64,000 bases of DNA, taken from contig NC_037310.1 of NCBI RefSeq assembly GCF_000143535.2, positions 4,030,001 through 4,094,000 of the forward strand, in the 5' to 3' direction. How positions within the stretch are numbered: position 1 is the first letter of the stretch; the number at the start of each line of letters is the position of its first letter. The notes under the pieces were generated by a model. It was not told the origin of the DNA. It made no database searches and saw only the letters and a list, made by a program, of their open reading frames with translations. Positions 1 to 10,684 of this stretch are shown in pieces. A program made the translations under genes and the position numbers. The DNA comes from Botrytis cinerea B05.10 (lineage: Eukaryota > Ascomycota > Leotiomycetes > Helotiales > Sclerotiniaceae).

Positions 1-1078
1 TCAAAAGGTCAATCCAAATGATGCTTTGTCCAAACTTGGTTCTTGCCCAGGGCTTGCTACCAATACCAAGAATACCATTACAGTTGAGATCGCTGAGTAG
101 GGTTTGCAGTCTATCCTCTGGTGCATCAGTCGGAAGGACGCAGAAGCTGTGACCCGCTTTTGAAATAGCATTTATGCAAATGTTGAGCTCTGTACTGTTG
201 GGGAGGAAAACTGGGATCATCTTCTGGTGGGTGACTTGAAAATCTGGCCAATCCAGGTTTTGCAACACTTGTTCAATTTGATTAGCAAAGAGCGAGACCT
301 TGTCGTTGAGCTCGCTATATGTCAAAGTGCGTCGCTCAAAGGATGATGATAAAGATGCCGATCTACCTGTCACTTCGTCGATGGCGATATTGTGAGGATA
401 CAAGTATGCTTTCTCTTCCAAGATGGAATGTAGAAACTTTGGAAAGTTCGCATCGGACGTCTGTATTGGGGGGAAGTCCGTGACAATCTGAGATTTCTCG
501 GTCTTTCCTACATCGACCTCCGGGCTGATATATGCGATGGCGAGATTTAGCAGATGTCTCGCTGCTGCTTTTGGACCGTAGTCTTTACGGAGATAGAGTG
601 TCACATTTGCCGTCTTCTCTTCCGGGAATAGCTGGAGTGACAGAACGAGAGGCTGAAGCAACTTGAGGAGTTTGGCAGTCGTGGTTGTATCCTGTCCATT
701 GGTGGTGGTAGAGGTACGTTTGTCGACAATCTGGTAATGAATACCAAAATCCAAGCCGCCAACATCGAGCTGAGCATTATCTTTTACCAGCTCTTGGTGT
801 AGGCCCCATGCACTGTCTTGATGCGAACCTCTACTGGAAGTAGCATAAACTCGAGATAATTGACATCCAGTATCTGCGATGAATGCCAACTCGTGACTTG
901 CGGTAATGGCGTGAACAAATTGCGCAAAGCGTTGAAGGAGACTGTGGACGGATGATACTGCAGGTACTGATGATTCTGTGATAGCGTTGCCATAGGTTGG
1001 TGTTTTGATGGTTTTAGTAGTATTATACAGGGGTAGGTTGGTCACTGGCCACGCTGCAACTTCTCCAATGGAGCCCAT
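1..1078 (-). CDS. Nonribosomal peptide synthetase, N-terminal part (runs off left edge)
   Basis: On the complement, an ATG at 1078 opens a frame with no stop to the window edge (about 359 codons). The first ~230 residues resemble a degenerate leading region. An adenylation domain then begins: LTYSELNDK near residue 251 fits core motif A1, and KAGHSFCVLPTDAPEDR near residue 305 fits A2. The LPTDAPEDR wording resembles the PLDAPxER form I associate with fungal hydroxamate siderophore synthetases (SidC/NPS2 type). The amino-acid-selecting motifs lie outside the window, so substrate and product are unknown. The ATG follows an AT-rich leader and is divergent from the DUF7702 gene. It could belong to the cluster to the right or be an independent siderophore locus. 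NRPS is firm; the siderophore idea is weak. Confidence 0.82.
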   Translation of the reverse strand, partial: MGSIGEVAAWPVTNLPLYNTTKTIKTPTYGNAITESSVPAVSSVHSLLQRFAQFVHAITASHELAFIADTGCQLSRVYATSSRGSHQDSAWGLHQELVKDNAQLDVGGLDFGIHYQIVDKRTSTTTNGQDTTTTAKLLKLLQPLVLSLQLFPEEKTANVTLYLRKDYGPKAAARHLLNLAIAYISPEVDVGKTEKSQIVTDFPPIQTSDANFPKFLHSILEEKAYLYPHNIAIDEVTGRSASLSSSFERRTLTYSELNDKVSLFANQIEQVLQNLDWPDFQVTHQKMIPVFLPNSTELNICINAISKAGHSFCVLPTDAPEDRLQTLLSDLNCNGILGIGSKPWARTKFGQSIIWIDLL

Positions 1079-1688
1079 GATTGATAATTGATAGTACAGG
1101 TATTAGATAATAATAATAAAAATATTTCATCCATCAACTGTACAAATTAAAATAATTTTATCAAGAGAATTACTGATTGTACTTGTGTGCACCACTCACG
1201 AATTTCGGGGGCCATTAGGAGTGAGTACGGTGATGATAATCATGATCAGTCGGCATTTTTCGGTGTGGATAGAGTAGTACGGTATACACTAGAAATAGCC
1301 GACCCTAGAATTACACCACCAAATACACGTATTCTGGTGTATTCGATACTTTTTCTTATGTAAGAGCCGGGTAAATATTCGCTGACATTTCGCGTGACGA
1401 ACACCATTCTGAATTGAAGCATTGTTGGATCAATTTACCGTACAATGATATGATTCGTTTGTTTCTACACAATGCAGCTAAATCCATTACATACTCATCC
1501 ACCCCTTCTCTTTTTCCCTCTCTTCTAATGTATTGTTTCTTTTCCTTCCCTTCTCTTTCTCTTCTCCAGCCAAAAAGCTGATCACTTCTTTCATATCTTA
1601 AGTTATATCTTAGCTATATCCATCAGTTCTCTCACCGGAGAGGTTGATTAGTCAAATTCATTGTTCTGCTTGTCTTCCAACCTTGGCC
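1079..1688. promoter_or_regulatory. Divergent intergenic region
   Basis: This stretch separates the NRPS start (-) from the DUF7702 start (+) and must hold both promoters. The part nearest the DUF7702 gene is a long C/T-rich tract (about 1500-1580), typical of fungal promoters. No operator could be assigned. Confidence 0.4.
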
Positions 1689-2763
1689 ATGACGATCTCT
1701 TACCGCACCGCCGTCACCATCGTCCAATTTATTTTCTTCGCACCAGCTGCACCTCTTGGAGTCTGGCTCTGCTTCAAAGATGGTCTCAAGCAGGCAAGCA
1801 CTTGGCGCTTCGTCGCGACGTTGTCAATACTTCGCGTGGCCGGCGATATCTCCTATTTCATCTCTTTGTCGCATCCAGGTGTCAGAGTCGAAACCTCTGT
1901 CATAGTCTGCGAACTGCTAGGTCTGGCTCCCCTTATGCTGATCTTGGTCGCATTCGTGGCTCGCGCGTAAGTCGATCTTTCCCAGTGCAAAAGTACAACA
2001 GCATCAGCTTCGAACGAAACTGACCCAATAATCGCGGATCAGAAATCAAACTACAAAATCTTATCCAGGAAAGGCCTCGCTCACCATAACGTGCGCCTCA
2101 CTTTCTGGTCTCATCCTGGGTGTAGTTGGAACCGACCGTGCTCTTGAGAGGGCTACTACCACCAGTGATGTAGGCGGCAACAAACTGATTGAAGCCGCCT
2201 TAGGACTCTTCATGGCTGGCTACGGCATCATGCTGATTGGATTCTTCATAGTCCTCACGGACGTTCTCACCCACCCCAGCAAACGTATCGCCCTAGGAAA
2301 GGAAATAGGTCTTCTCTACACAGTTGCCCTAGCGGCACCATTCGTGCTTGTACGATTCATCTACTCGGCCATCGGAGACTACGGCCAGAGCAAGGATTTT
2401 AGCGTTCTCTATGGAAATAATACGGCCTACCTCTTTATGGATGTTTTGATGGAGATTAGTTCTGTTGCTATCTGTCTCAGCTCTGCCTTCTTCGTCCCAC
2501 CACCATCTAAACCAGTGAGAGAGGAAGAGCCAGAGGAGGAGACGAAGGAGGAGACGAAGGAGGAGACGACTGAGAGGAATATTCAAGCAAATGGGGAGCA
2601 GGATCAAAAGAATACTGGCGGTCTCACGACTACCATTGAGCCTGATGTCACTGGCATTCAAGCAAAGGAGGTGGGGCAAGAGGAAAAGAAAGATGAGACT
2701 GTGATTGAGCCGAAGGTTCAGAAGGGAGCCGCAGAAGAGAAAAAGGTGGCGGAGATTGTTTGA
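1689..2763 (+). CDS. DUF7702 multipass membrane protein
   Basis: Two exons, 1689..1966 and 2043..2763, give 332 residues. The intron has donor GTAAGT, a CTGAC branch site near 2020 and acceptor CAG at 2042. The ATG at 1689 is the first in frame; the upstream TTG at 1644 is not a likely start. The protein has about seven hydrophobic segments and matches my memory of the fungal DUF7702 family: an opening ISYRTAVTIVQFIFF helix and a conserved GLAPLMLILVAFVARAN stretch. After residue ~235 it ends in a long charged cytoplasmic tail with repeated EETKEE units (2540-2570). The family's function is unknown; a plasma or organelle membrane location is expected. It lies beside biosynthetic genes, but nothing ties it to them. 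Confidence 0.8.
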
Positions 2764-3615
2764 GAAGATGTAGTTGAAACTGTTTGACAAAGGATATTTT
2801 CTCCCAAAACTGAGAGGATTCAGAGACGCAAGTGGATTTGACAGCTGAATGTCCTAGCATCATCGTAGTCAAAGAGTTGTTGCAATCAAATGGCGCATGT
2901 ATACATTCAGAGGTTTCTACAAGATTTTTAGGGTAGATTTGGACAGCCGAATACGTTTTATTATTTATAATCTCATTCAATAAATACTTTAAGAATAACT
3001 TAAATGCCAGTTGTGAATAGACTGCCAGTGTACCAGATATATATACCACCACAACTTCTAAAACCTCACCATTCAAACACACTCCTCGCCCATTTATACG
3101 AGTTTTCATGGAATGATCTCCTTTTCTTCTTATACCAATGTGTTAAATCACGTGCAAAATTCACATCCGAGATTCCGAACAAGTTAGCTTGTAATCTGGT
3201 CTCCCGATTCGGGAAATATTAGACTAACGACTCTGCCTCACCCTTCATGCAACCCTACATTAAACCCCTACATTAATCATACATAACCAGGATTAACAAA
3301 CGCCGGTCCGCTGAATTTCGGAGCTTTACGGTGATACATTATCAAAATTCTCACCGTGGAAAAAAACGACAAGATGCTATGGTGTAATGCAGGTTGATCC
3401 ACCCGCCTCTATTGACATGGTAGAAAGCAGGTCAATTCAATTCATTTTATCAAATAATGCACGTGACTATTCACATGGGACAATCATTAGATTTCGGTAT
3501 CTGCTTTGTACGTATAGATAGCTCTTCTTGAACATTGAATTACCCTCAATATGCATCGTCTTTTCTATCTCTGAGTATCAGTTATTATCATTACCAATTA
3601 ATTACAACCAGTAAA
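2764..3615. other. Intergenic, no gene recognised
   Basis: Holds the 3' end of the DUF7702 gene and the promoter of the next gene. Small open frames here have no family resemblance. The sequence just before 3616 is pyrimidine-rich and A-rich, as in a fungal 5' leader. Confidence 0.4.
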
Positions 3616-4286
3616 ATGTCTCAAACAGCCGTCGCAACCACGACCGGAGCGGTACCCCCAACTGTCACCGTCGACAATATCTCTGGCCGCTGGAGCATGG
3701 TACGTCCCCTGTCCCCTTTCCCCAAAAACAGAACAACAAAGAGTAAACTCCAAAAAAGTAAATCAACACCCCTGACAATTCCCAGAACCTCCAACTCTCC
3801 GACTCCTATGACAGCATCCTCAAGATCCAAGGCGTCAACTGGCTCACGCGAAAAGTCCTCAATGTCGGCACCATATCCCTAAAAATCACTCAAACCATCT
3901 CTCCCCTCGATTCCCTCACCCATCTCGACATCGAGTCCAAATCCGGTGCCGGTCTCCCTGGTTCCGTTGAAAATCGCATCTTGAATGACGAGACGAGATC
4001 AAAAAAACATCCGTTATTTGGAAATGTAGTGGGAAGAACTAGGTGGGCAGAGTTAAGCGATTTGCCATCAAAGTATTTGGGGGAGGGGTGGGAAGAGGGG
4101 ACTAAGAAGGTTGTGTTGATGACTACGGAGCATACGGATATTGGGGCTACGACGTGGCAGGCGGGAGGGATTGAGAAAGAAATGAATGGGGAGAGGAGAT
4201 ATGTTAGACGGGTGGAGGTTAGGAAGGGGGAGGAGGTTTTGATGGCGCGGATCGTGTATGATTATCTTGGTCCATTGGAGGAGTAA
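3616..4286 (+). CDS. Lipocalin-like small protein
   Basis: Two exons, 3616..3699 and 3786..4286, give 194 residues. The donor is GTACGT, with a CCTGAC branch near 3771 and acceptor CCCAG at 3785. The ATG has AAA before it. The protein opens with a short Ala/Thr-rich stretch, then ISGRWSM, a QGVNWLTRK motif, and a run of alternating beta-strand sequence ending in ARIVYDYLGPL. This is the pattern of a fungal lipocalin/fatty-acid-binding-like family (SGxW near the N terminus, GVxWLxRK). Such barrels bind small hydrophobic ligands, and some fungal lipocalin-like proteins act as cyclases in natural-product pathways. A role here is inference; it is half the length of the CghA/Fsa2-type Diels-Alderases. 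No signal peptide or membrane segment is visible. Confidence 0.7.
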
Positions 4287-5486
4287 GTTTTCTTTCGGGG
4301 AGGGAGTGGAGGATTTCAGGGGGATTGACTTCGGCCTGAGATGCTTCAGTATGATCATAGATAAGAATTTCCCTGAGAGAGTTTTCGTTGTATCATATGT
4401 TGTGAGGTTTCGGGACTTGAATTTCTTTCTTTTGGTGGGAAGGCTTTTGAATGTTATTCTTTCGTATCTTATCATTATTTCAGCTAGGAAGATGCAAGGA
4501 GTTCTGCATTGAGGTATTATAAGCATGCAGAAACTTTCTTGATGTACCCAAGCTGCATTTGAAAACAACCAGCCATCCAAACATATAATATTTATAGCTA
4601 CCAGTCCCATGGTATCATACTTCCTGGCCTTGATTTGCTTTCCACGTCTTCCTATTGATATTCAAGGACGCCGGAAAGCAACATCTATCAATACATTACC
4701 TCAAAAGCTAGATCGCTGAGAATTCGAAGGCGTTATCACTCAATAAGAACCAATCAGGTTGAATCCTCTACAGTATTTGAATCCTGAATGTTACAAGTTT
4801 TCTTGCAGATTGAATTGTGGTAAGATTGGAAAAACTACCGAGATTGAGAAACTCATACTATATTTGTTAGAGGTGTTTGCTCAGATCATAAAGTGTATCT
4901 CCATATAAGTAACAATTAAGCAATACTTCTACTCTGTGCGATCCAATTAGGTCTAAATATCCATTGGGAAAGTTATTTCTAGATCTGCCACTGCAGGAGT
5001 ACACTTGAAGGTTCTTACTTCATATTTAAGAATTATGAAGACCCTACCTTGGACCATTCCTTGATTCATTCTCCATTAAATTTTGAAACCTTTGAAGTAA
5101 TTAAGGATGGAAAAATAGTTCGGCAATAGGCATGAAGGCTACCATATCATCCCTTACTCAAAAATTCAGCAATAAAATTTGCATGTTTTGGCTTTTCCTG
5201 TCAAAGGAAAAAGGTTAAAATATTTTCAGGTAATTAATTGAGACTTCAATCGTCCATTTCACACGAATGGTGATTTGCACAGCTCTTACTAAGGAATTTT
5301 TAATCACAAAGATCAGGTCTTTGTGAACAGAGCATATGTTTCCTGTGTGGAAGGTATGGTGGTTATATGGGGAGATTTTAGAGGAGAGGTTCATTCAATC
5401 TACCAATTCATATGTTTAGATCCTTCTTTCCATATTCTTTAAACCCTTCTGATCTGCGTCCAATCTTGGAAAAGCGAGGCAATCAC
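4287..5486. other. Intergenic, no gene recognised
   Basis: About 1.2 kb with no convincing coding frame on either strand. One small perfect hairpin is present near 5306-5326 (CACAAAGA and TCTTTGTG around a 5-nt loop). Nothing else stands out. Confidence 0.4.
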
Positions 5487-5489
5487 TAA

Positions 5490-6206
5490 CCCTGTGGTGG
5501 CAGAATCCGCGATTGACGAAGTAGCCGCTTTGTCAGCCCCAGAAAATAGTCAATATTCTTATAATGTATTGAAAAAAGCGTTTTTAAAGTATTAATTAGA
5601 AGGTTTTTTCTTTCATAAATAATTAGAAATTTTTATTCTAAAGGGATATAATAAATTTTTTGAATTCTAGCTTGAATTCTAGCTTAAAATGATTAATACT
5701 TTATTTATATTAAATTCGATTAGTAATCAAAATGAATATGAATATATAAATTAGAGCTAGATAGATAATACATATAATCAATACATTTTGTATAGTATAG
5801 TACAGTAGTAAAACTTCTGATTGAAGAATAAATTGAAAGTGAAATGAGTGATCCTTTTTAAGCTTTCAACTAAGGCCTCCCCTTTTCCTCCTAGCTCTTA
5901 CACTTGCTTTTCTTTTCCTTTTAGTTCTTATATTCGTTCTCCTTTTTTCCACTTTTTCTATAACTCTAATATTCGTTCAATCCTGAAATCCCTAAGGCCT
6001 TTTAAAGCTCTTATTTTCTTTTTTTCTATTAAAAGTCAATACTAAACGGATCTCATTCTATATCGATTCTATTTATTATTAATAAATTGGCTATGTCGTT
6101 ACTAATGAATTGAATATATTATAAATATAATATATATATAAAAATTTGTATGGGGATTTATATTGAATTTCTTTTCGTCGAAATTATTAACTTTGCCACC
6201 ACAGGG
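5490..6206. mobile_element. MITE-like element with 13-bp terminal inverted repeats
   Basis: The ends are perfect inverted repeats: CCCTGTGGTGGCA at 5490-5502 and TGCCACCACAGGG at 6194-6206. Both are bordered by a direct TAA (5487-5489 and 6207-6209), which fits a 3-bp target-site duplication. A TWA duplication is the hallmark of PIF/Harbinger transposons, so this is probably a non-autonomous member. The 717-bp interior is AT-rich with no transposase frame, and its composition suggests RIP. Confidence 0.7.
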
Positions 6207-6789
6207 TAATTCAAAATTTGAGAGATTTCTGTAGGAAAGCTCAGCCAGATCTAGGGAAAATTATTTGTTCCAGAATCTTTACCTGACTGTTGGCCAGTAG
6301 CTCAAGGTTCTTGATTTGAAAATGAAGGTTTCACGGTTTTTCTTGTTCTGAAATTGTCTGGAGAGGTGAAAGGATCTCGTGCTTGATATTTTCAATTATC
6401 GATTACATAAACTATGATGAAGCGAGTCGCAACATTTACTCGTGAGAATGTCTATTTGAAGTCACTTGCTGAGAAGATGAAAGGTTCAATATCTGCACGG
6501 GAGCAAGATCCTATTCAATGACGCCACCTGCAGATGAAGATACAACCAGAAACCTATATCACTATCCCATCATCATATTTAAGATCGAGTCTACGTTATC
6601 GAAAACCAATTACCGTTCAAACATCATCGATCAATTTGAAACGAAAAAACATGATTTCCAGTCTTACCATCTACACAAGGAGAATTGATTCCCAGTGTGG
6701 CACCGAGAAAGTTTACAAGAGAGGTGAAATGTTCATCAAAATTTCCCAGCCTACATGCAGTATTATCTTGGGATATACCGACTGATAAT
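6207..6789. other. Intergenic, no gene recognised
   Basis: Lies between the MITE-like element and the 3' end of the CYP505 gene. Probably contains the CYP505 3' UTR. No supported feature. Confidence 0.4.
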
Positions 6790-9700
6790 CTAATCAAATA
6801 CATCAACTGCATACCTGTCATTCCTCATCTTCTCCCACCACCACTTCACATTCTCCCCCTCCACAAGATCAGCCTCAGAAAGAATCTTCTGCACCGCTTC
6901 TGCGACAGTCTCCCCCATTTTATGTGACCCACAAATATACAACTTCGCCCCCTCCTTCCACAACTCAACAATCTTCATACTCTCTCCCAGAACCACATCC
7001 TGTACATACTTATATCCACCCGCTTTCTCAGGTGTGCGACTATACGCACGATGAATTTTGACAACCCCTTCATCCTCCCACGTTGATAAATCATCAGCAT
7101 AGATATCATCGTTTCCAGGTTCCCGACAGCCTTGAAATAGATATGCTTTTGGGAGTTTGGCGCCATTGAGAGTGAGAAGTGATCGTTGTTGAATAAAGCC
7201 GCGGAAGGGTGCAAGGCCGGAACCGGCGCCGATCATGATAATAGGAGTATCTTCCGTGATAAGTGGGGGTCGGAAAGCATCGTGACACGGTCGGACGGCA
7301 ACGCGGACGGAATCTCCATTCTGCAAGGAGTTGAGATACGAAGTTGCTACACCATGATGTCGTCCTTGGTGTGCCAGTGACGGCGCATCCAAGAGGGAAA
7401 AAGTTAAGGTGGCGTGATTTGGTTTCCACAATGGAGAGGACGAAATGGAACTATAGCTTAATTAGTCTCCCCTAAAGTAAAGAAGAAGAGAAAGAGTTGG
7501 ATAAACTGACTATTGACGAAGTTTGAGTGGTGGAAGGAGTGCCAAGAATGAATTTAATGATAATTCAATGCCAGGGAACGCCTCGAGCAAATCCAGAACA
7601 GAAATGTATTTGCTCTCAATCTCAGATGAGTACAGTTCCATAGCCATCTCTTGTAGCTTTTGTTTGACTTGCTCGTTCTTTGTAGCGTCAACTAGTACTG
7701 CCATGGCCTTTTTCGAGGCGGGATGGCTCAGCTCTACATACGACTCGATTGATTCCACGGTGGTGAGAGTATAGGATTCAATCCTAGGAAATGTATTGTT
7801 CTGAGTATCGCGAGAGATTTGAAAATGCTTCAACACTCGTTCGACTGTCTCAGGGGGATTTTTCGGTAATGTAAGAAGATAATCCCCGACTTGATATGGC
7901 ATGTTGGCTGGCAACTTAATCTCGAGGTGTTTCTTGACTGGCTCACCAGGGGCAGTCAAGATTTTGGAGCTGACAACTTGGGCTTCGGAGACAAAGTAGC
8001 TCAAGGTCGTTTTTCGAAGGCTCACTAGCTTAGTATCAAGTTCATCAACATCATGACTCTCATGATTCGCGTTGATAACACCATACTGCTTCTCCAATGT
8101 TGGCCAGAACACATCTTCCTCCCATGTATCAAAGGCGGAAAAAATATCAGAGTCACCAACATCATCAAGTTGGAGTGGAAGCAGACGCTCTCCACCAGCT
8201 TGCTCCAATCGAGCGTCCAGGGCCTTAGGAATTTTGTGAAACGTGGAAACCCAATCATGATGTCCAAGACCATAAACGGCATAACTGATACCGTCAAGAA
8301 ATTTTCCCGAGGACGTCTCTAGCCAAGAGAAAAATCGCTTGGCGTTGTCTGTGGGTTGACCCTCGTAGGATGTGGTGATGAAAATGACAGGATGGTCATT
8401 GGGTACTTTTTCCACTGCGGCGTCGAGAGTTTCGATAGTCACGGCGTTGAAACCGTGGGAACGAGCATGTGATCCTAGAAGTTGTGCCAGTTGTGCACAA
8501 GTGCCGGCATTCGATCCATAGAGAACTGTCAAGGGCTTGAATTGAGCCGTTGCAGCAACATTTCGCAATTCCTTGCGAGCTTCTTGAGTTGCTGTTAAAG
8601 TCGAAGTCCCATAGAGTAATCGCTGCTGCAGTGTAATCGGAGTCAATCCATCTCGTAAATTAGCCCGAATCTTAAAGTTCTTGGGCTTCATGGTCAAGGT
8701 CTGTTTGATTTGCAGTTCGTATGATGGATCATCCAAAGCGAGGTCAAAGTTCTGGAGAAGCATGACGAGCATCAGGTTTGCTTCTTGGAGAGCGAAGTTT
8801 CGGCCAATACATGCTCTTTGTCCATTTCCAAAGGGTTTGAAGGCCCCGGGTGGGAGTTTGTTGAAGTGTTCGTCGAGCATACGTTCGGGTCGGAACTCAT
8901 CCGCATCCTCACCGTACACTTCCTTATCGCGATGAGCATGCTTGAGGAGGAGAACGCAACCTTCATCCTTCTTTACGAGAAAGCGACCATCGACCAAGGT
9001 ATCTTCGTAAGGACGGACCGAAAATACCGGCAGTGGTGGTTCCAGCCGGAGGACCTCGCGGAGTATCTGTTCTGGTCAGTTTTACCGTGTGACAAGTGTC
9101 GTATATGATACTTACTGCTTCGATGTAGGGTAATTTCGAAAGATGCTCTACTCGAATGCGGCCTTCTCCAACTACATTATCGATATCCTCCCGAGCCTTA
9201 TTGTAGACCCGAGGATCTTTGAGCAGATAGTACAGTGTAAAAGAGAGCAGTCCCGCAGTTGTCTCGTGTCCAGCGACAAGAAAACTCAAGGCGTTGTCAG
9301 TCGTGCTCTTTTCTGTCATGACCTTTCCTGTCATTGGGTCCTTGTGCGTTAACATAGCAGCGACTAAATCCTTTCGAGGACTGGGATGTTTAATTCGATG
9401 ACGTATGATGCTATCCGAAACTTCCCGCAGGAGTGCGATGTCTTCATACCACTGCTTCGTCTCTTGTTGATAGAAAAACTTAACAATGGGAATATTTAAG
9501 CGTCGAGCACGATAACGCGACCTTAGAAGTGTTCTAGCCATCGCCTCAAGGAAAGGATGTGTCTCGCGCCCGTAAAAGCTGTTGAATCTATAATCCATGG
9601 AACATAATGCCAGAGTATCCATCGCGAGACGTGTGAAGTCCTCAGCTGGGACAAATGATTCATACTTGCCTAACCTGGCCCATTTCATGGTGAGCTGGGC

Positions 9701-10233
9701 GGCAATATCATGCATATCATCGAACATGCCGTGAACAGCAGAGGGTCCAAATGCAGGCATGAGCACTCGATGGGCGATACCCCAATTCTCTTCATCAAGA
9801 TATGCCTAGATCCGTCAGTTCTAAATCTCAAACGCGGCGCGAATATTTCCAAAGGGAGATAATCCTTCATACCGTGATCAATCCATCGTTGGCTGCATCT
9901 CGCAATTCCTTAAATATCCCTCCAGGGACTTTCCGAAACTTCTTCTCATTACATAGCTCATTTATATATTTGTAGCTAGAAACAAATGTGATGGGTATAT
10001 TAATCAGACGAAGCCTGTAAATCCTCCCTATAAACGAACATCAAGTGTTAGATTCAAACAACGTAGATGCAACCACAACACCAGATTGGATTTTATCTAT
10101 CGAGAATTTTCTTACCTAACTGCTCTGCTAGATGTTTGAAAGACTCAGTCGGATTCTCGTTATCAATGACCCCTACCAAATGATTGATAATGGGCCAGCC
10201 CTTGGGCTCAGGAATTGGGATGATCTCAGTCAT
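6790..10233 (-). CDS. Self-sufficient cytochrome P450 (CYP505-type P450-reductase fusion)
   Basis: Five exons on the complement (10233..10116, 10027..9873, 9805..9116, 9066..7511, 7450..6790) give 1059 residues, the usual length of P450foxy/CYP505 proteins. Introns are 49-88 nt with GT-AG ends. The P450 half shows the oxygen-binding AGHETT, the ExxR helix (LREVLRL) and the haem loop FGNGQRACIG with Cys407. The reductase half shows the FMN-binding YGSNAGTC, the FAD-binding RQYSISSSP spliced across exons 4 and 5, and the NADPH-binding GAGSGLAPFRG. All cofactor motifs are intact. The family hydroxylates fatty acyl chains near the omega end and needs no separate reductase. The start at MTEIIPIPEPKGWP fits the family; an upstream ATG at 10287 is possible. 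It shares a promoter with the OMT-like gene, which suggests joint control. Confidence 0.93.
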
Positions 10234-10684
10234 GATTTTCTGTCTACTTGTCGAGAAAACTGTTGACGTCGTGGAGAAGGGCAACACATCCCGTGTAAAT
10301 CAATAAGGGCTACTCATCCACGTGTCGGGGCTTGCTGACCACATTAGACGTGCGGATCTGATAATCATGTTATCTTGAGTTGCCGAAAACTTCCGGCTTT
10401 CTCCCCCTTTTCCCGATATCGGTTAAAAATTTTCTCGTTAAGGACACGTGCACGTGCTGAAAACATGCCTAAACATGGGATTATGTGGGATTCGTAGAAT
10501 TGAGATGCGGCGAAACAACACCATGACCGACAGGAACAGCACGCATAATAGAGACTCGAATCCTTACTTTGCTCCATCAACATATTACTTCAATTCGTCA
10601 TTATCTTGCAATTGATTCACACTGACATTCGTGTTTTACCATCTGACATCTATCATCAATCCACCTTGAATATTAGCTGAAAAA
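10234..10684. promoter_or_regulatory. Bidirectional promoter, CYP505 / OMT-like pair
   Basis: 451 bp between divergent starts. It contains the perfect palindrome CCGATATCGG at 10413-10422, a plausible Zn2Cys6 (CGG half-site) target. CACGTG-type sequences occur at about 10320 and 10445-10455 (ACACGTGCACGTGCT). Assignment to the regulator at 22690 is inference. Confidence 0.5.

Noticed and set aside
784..993. Short minus-strand frame of 69 codons
   Set aside because: Out-of-frame shadow of the NRPS frame that starts at 1078.
2329..3109. Minus-strand frames opposite the DUF7702 gene
   Set aside because: They are antisense to a spliced gene with clear family features; their Leu/Ser-rich sequence reflects the complementary Glu/Lys-rich tail.
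7523..9352. Plus-strand frames over the CYP505 gene
   Set aside because: Antisense shadows of a well-supported multi-exon gene.
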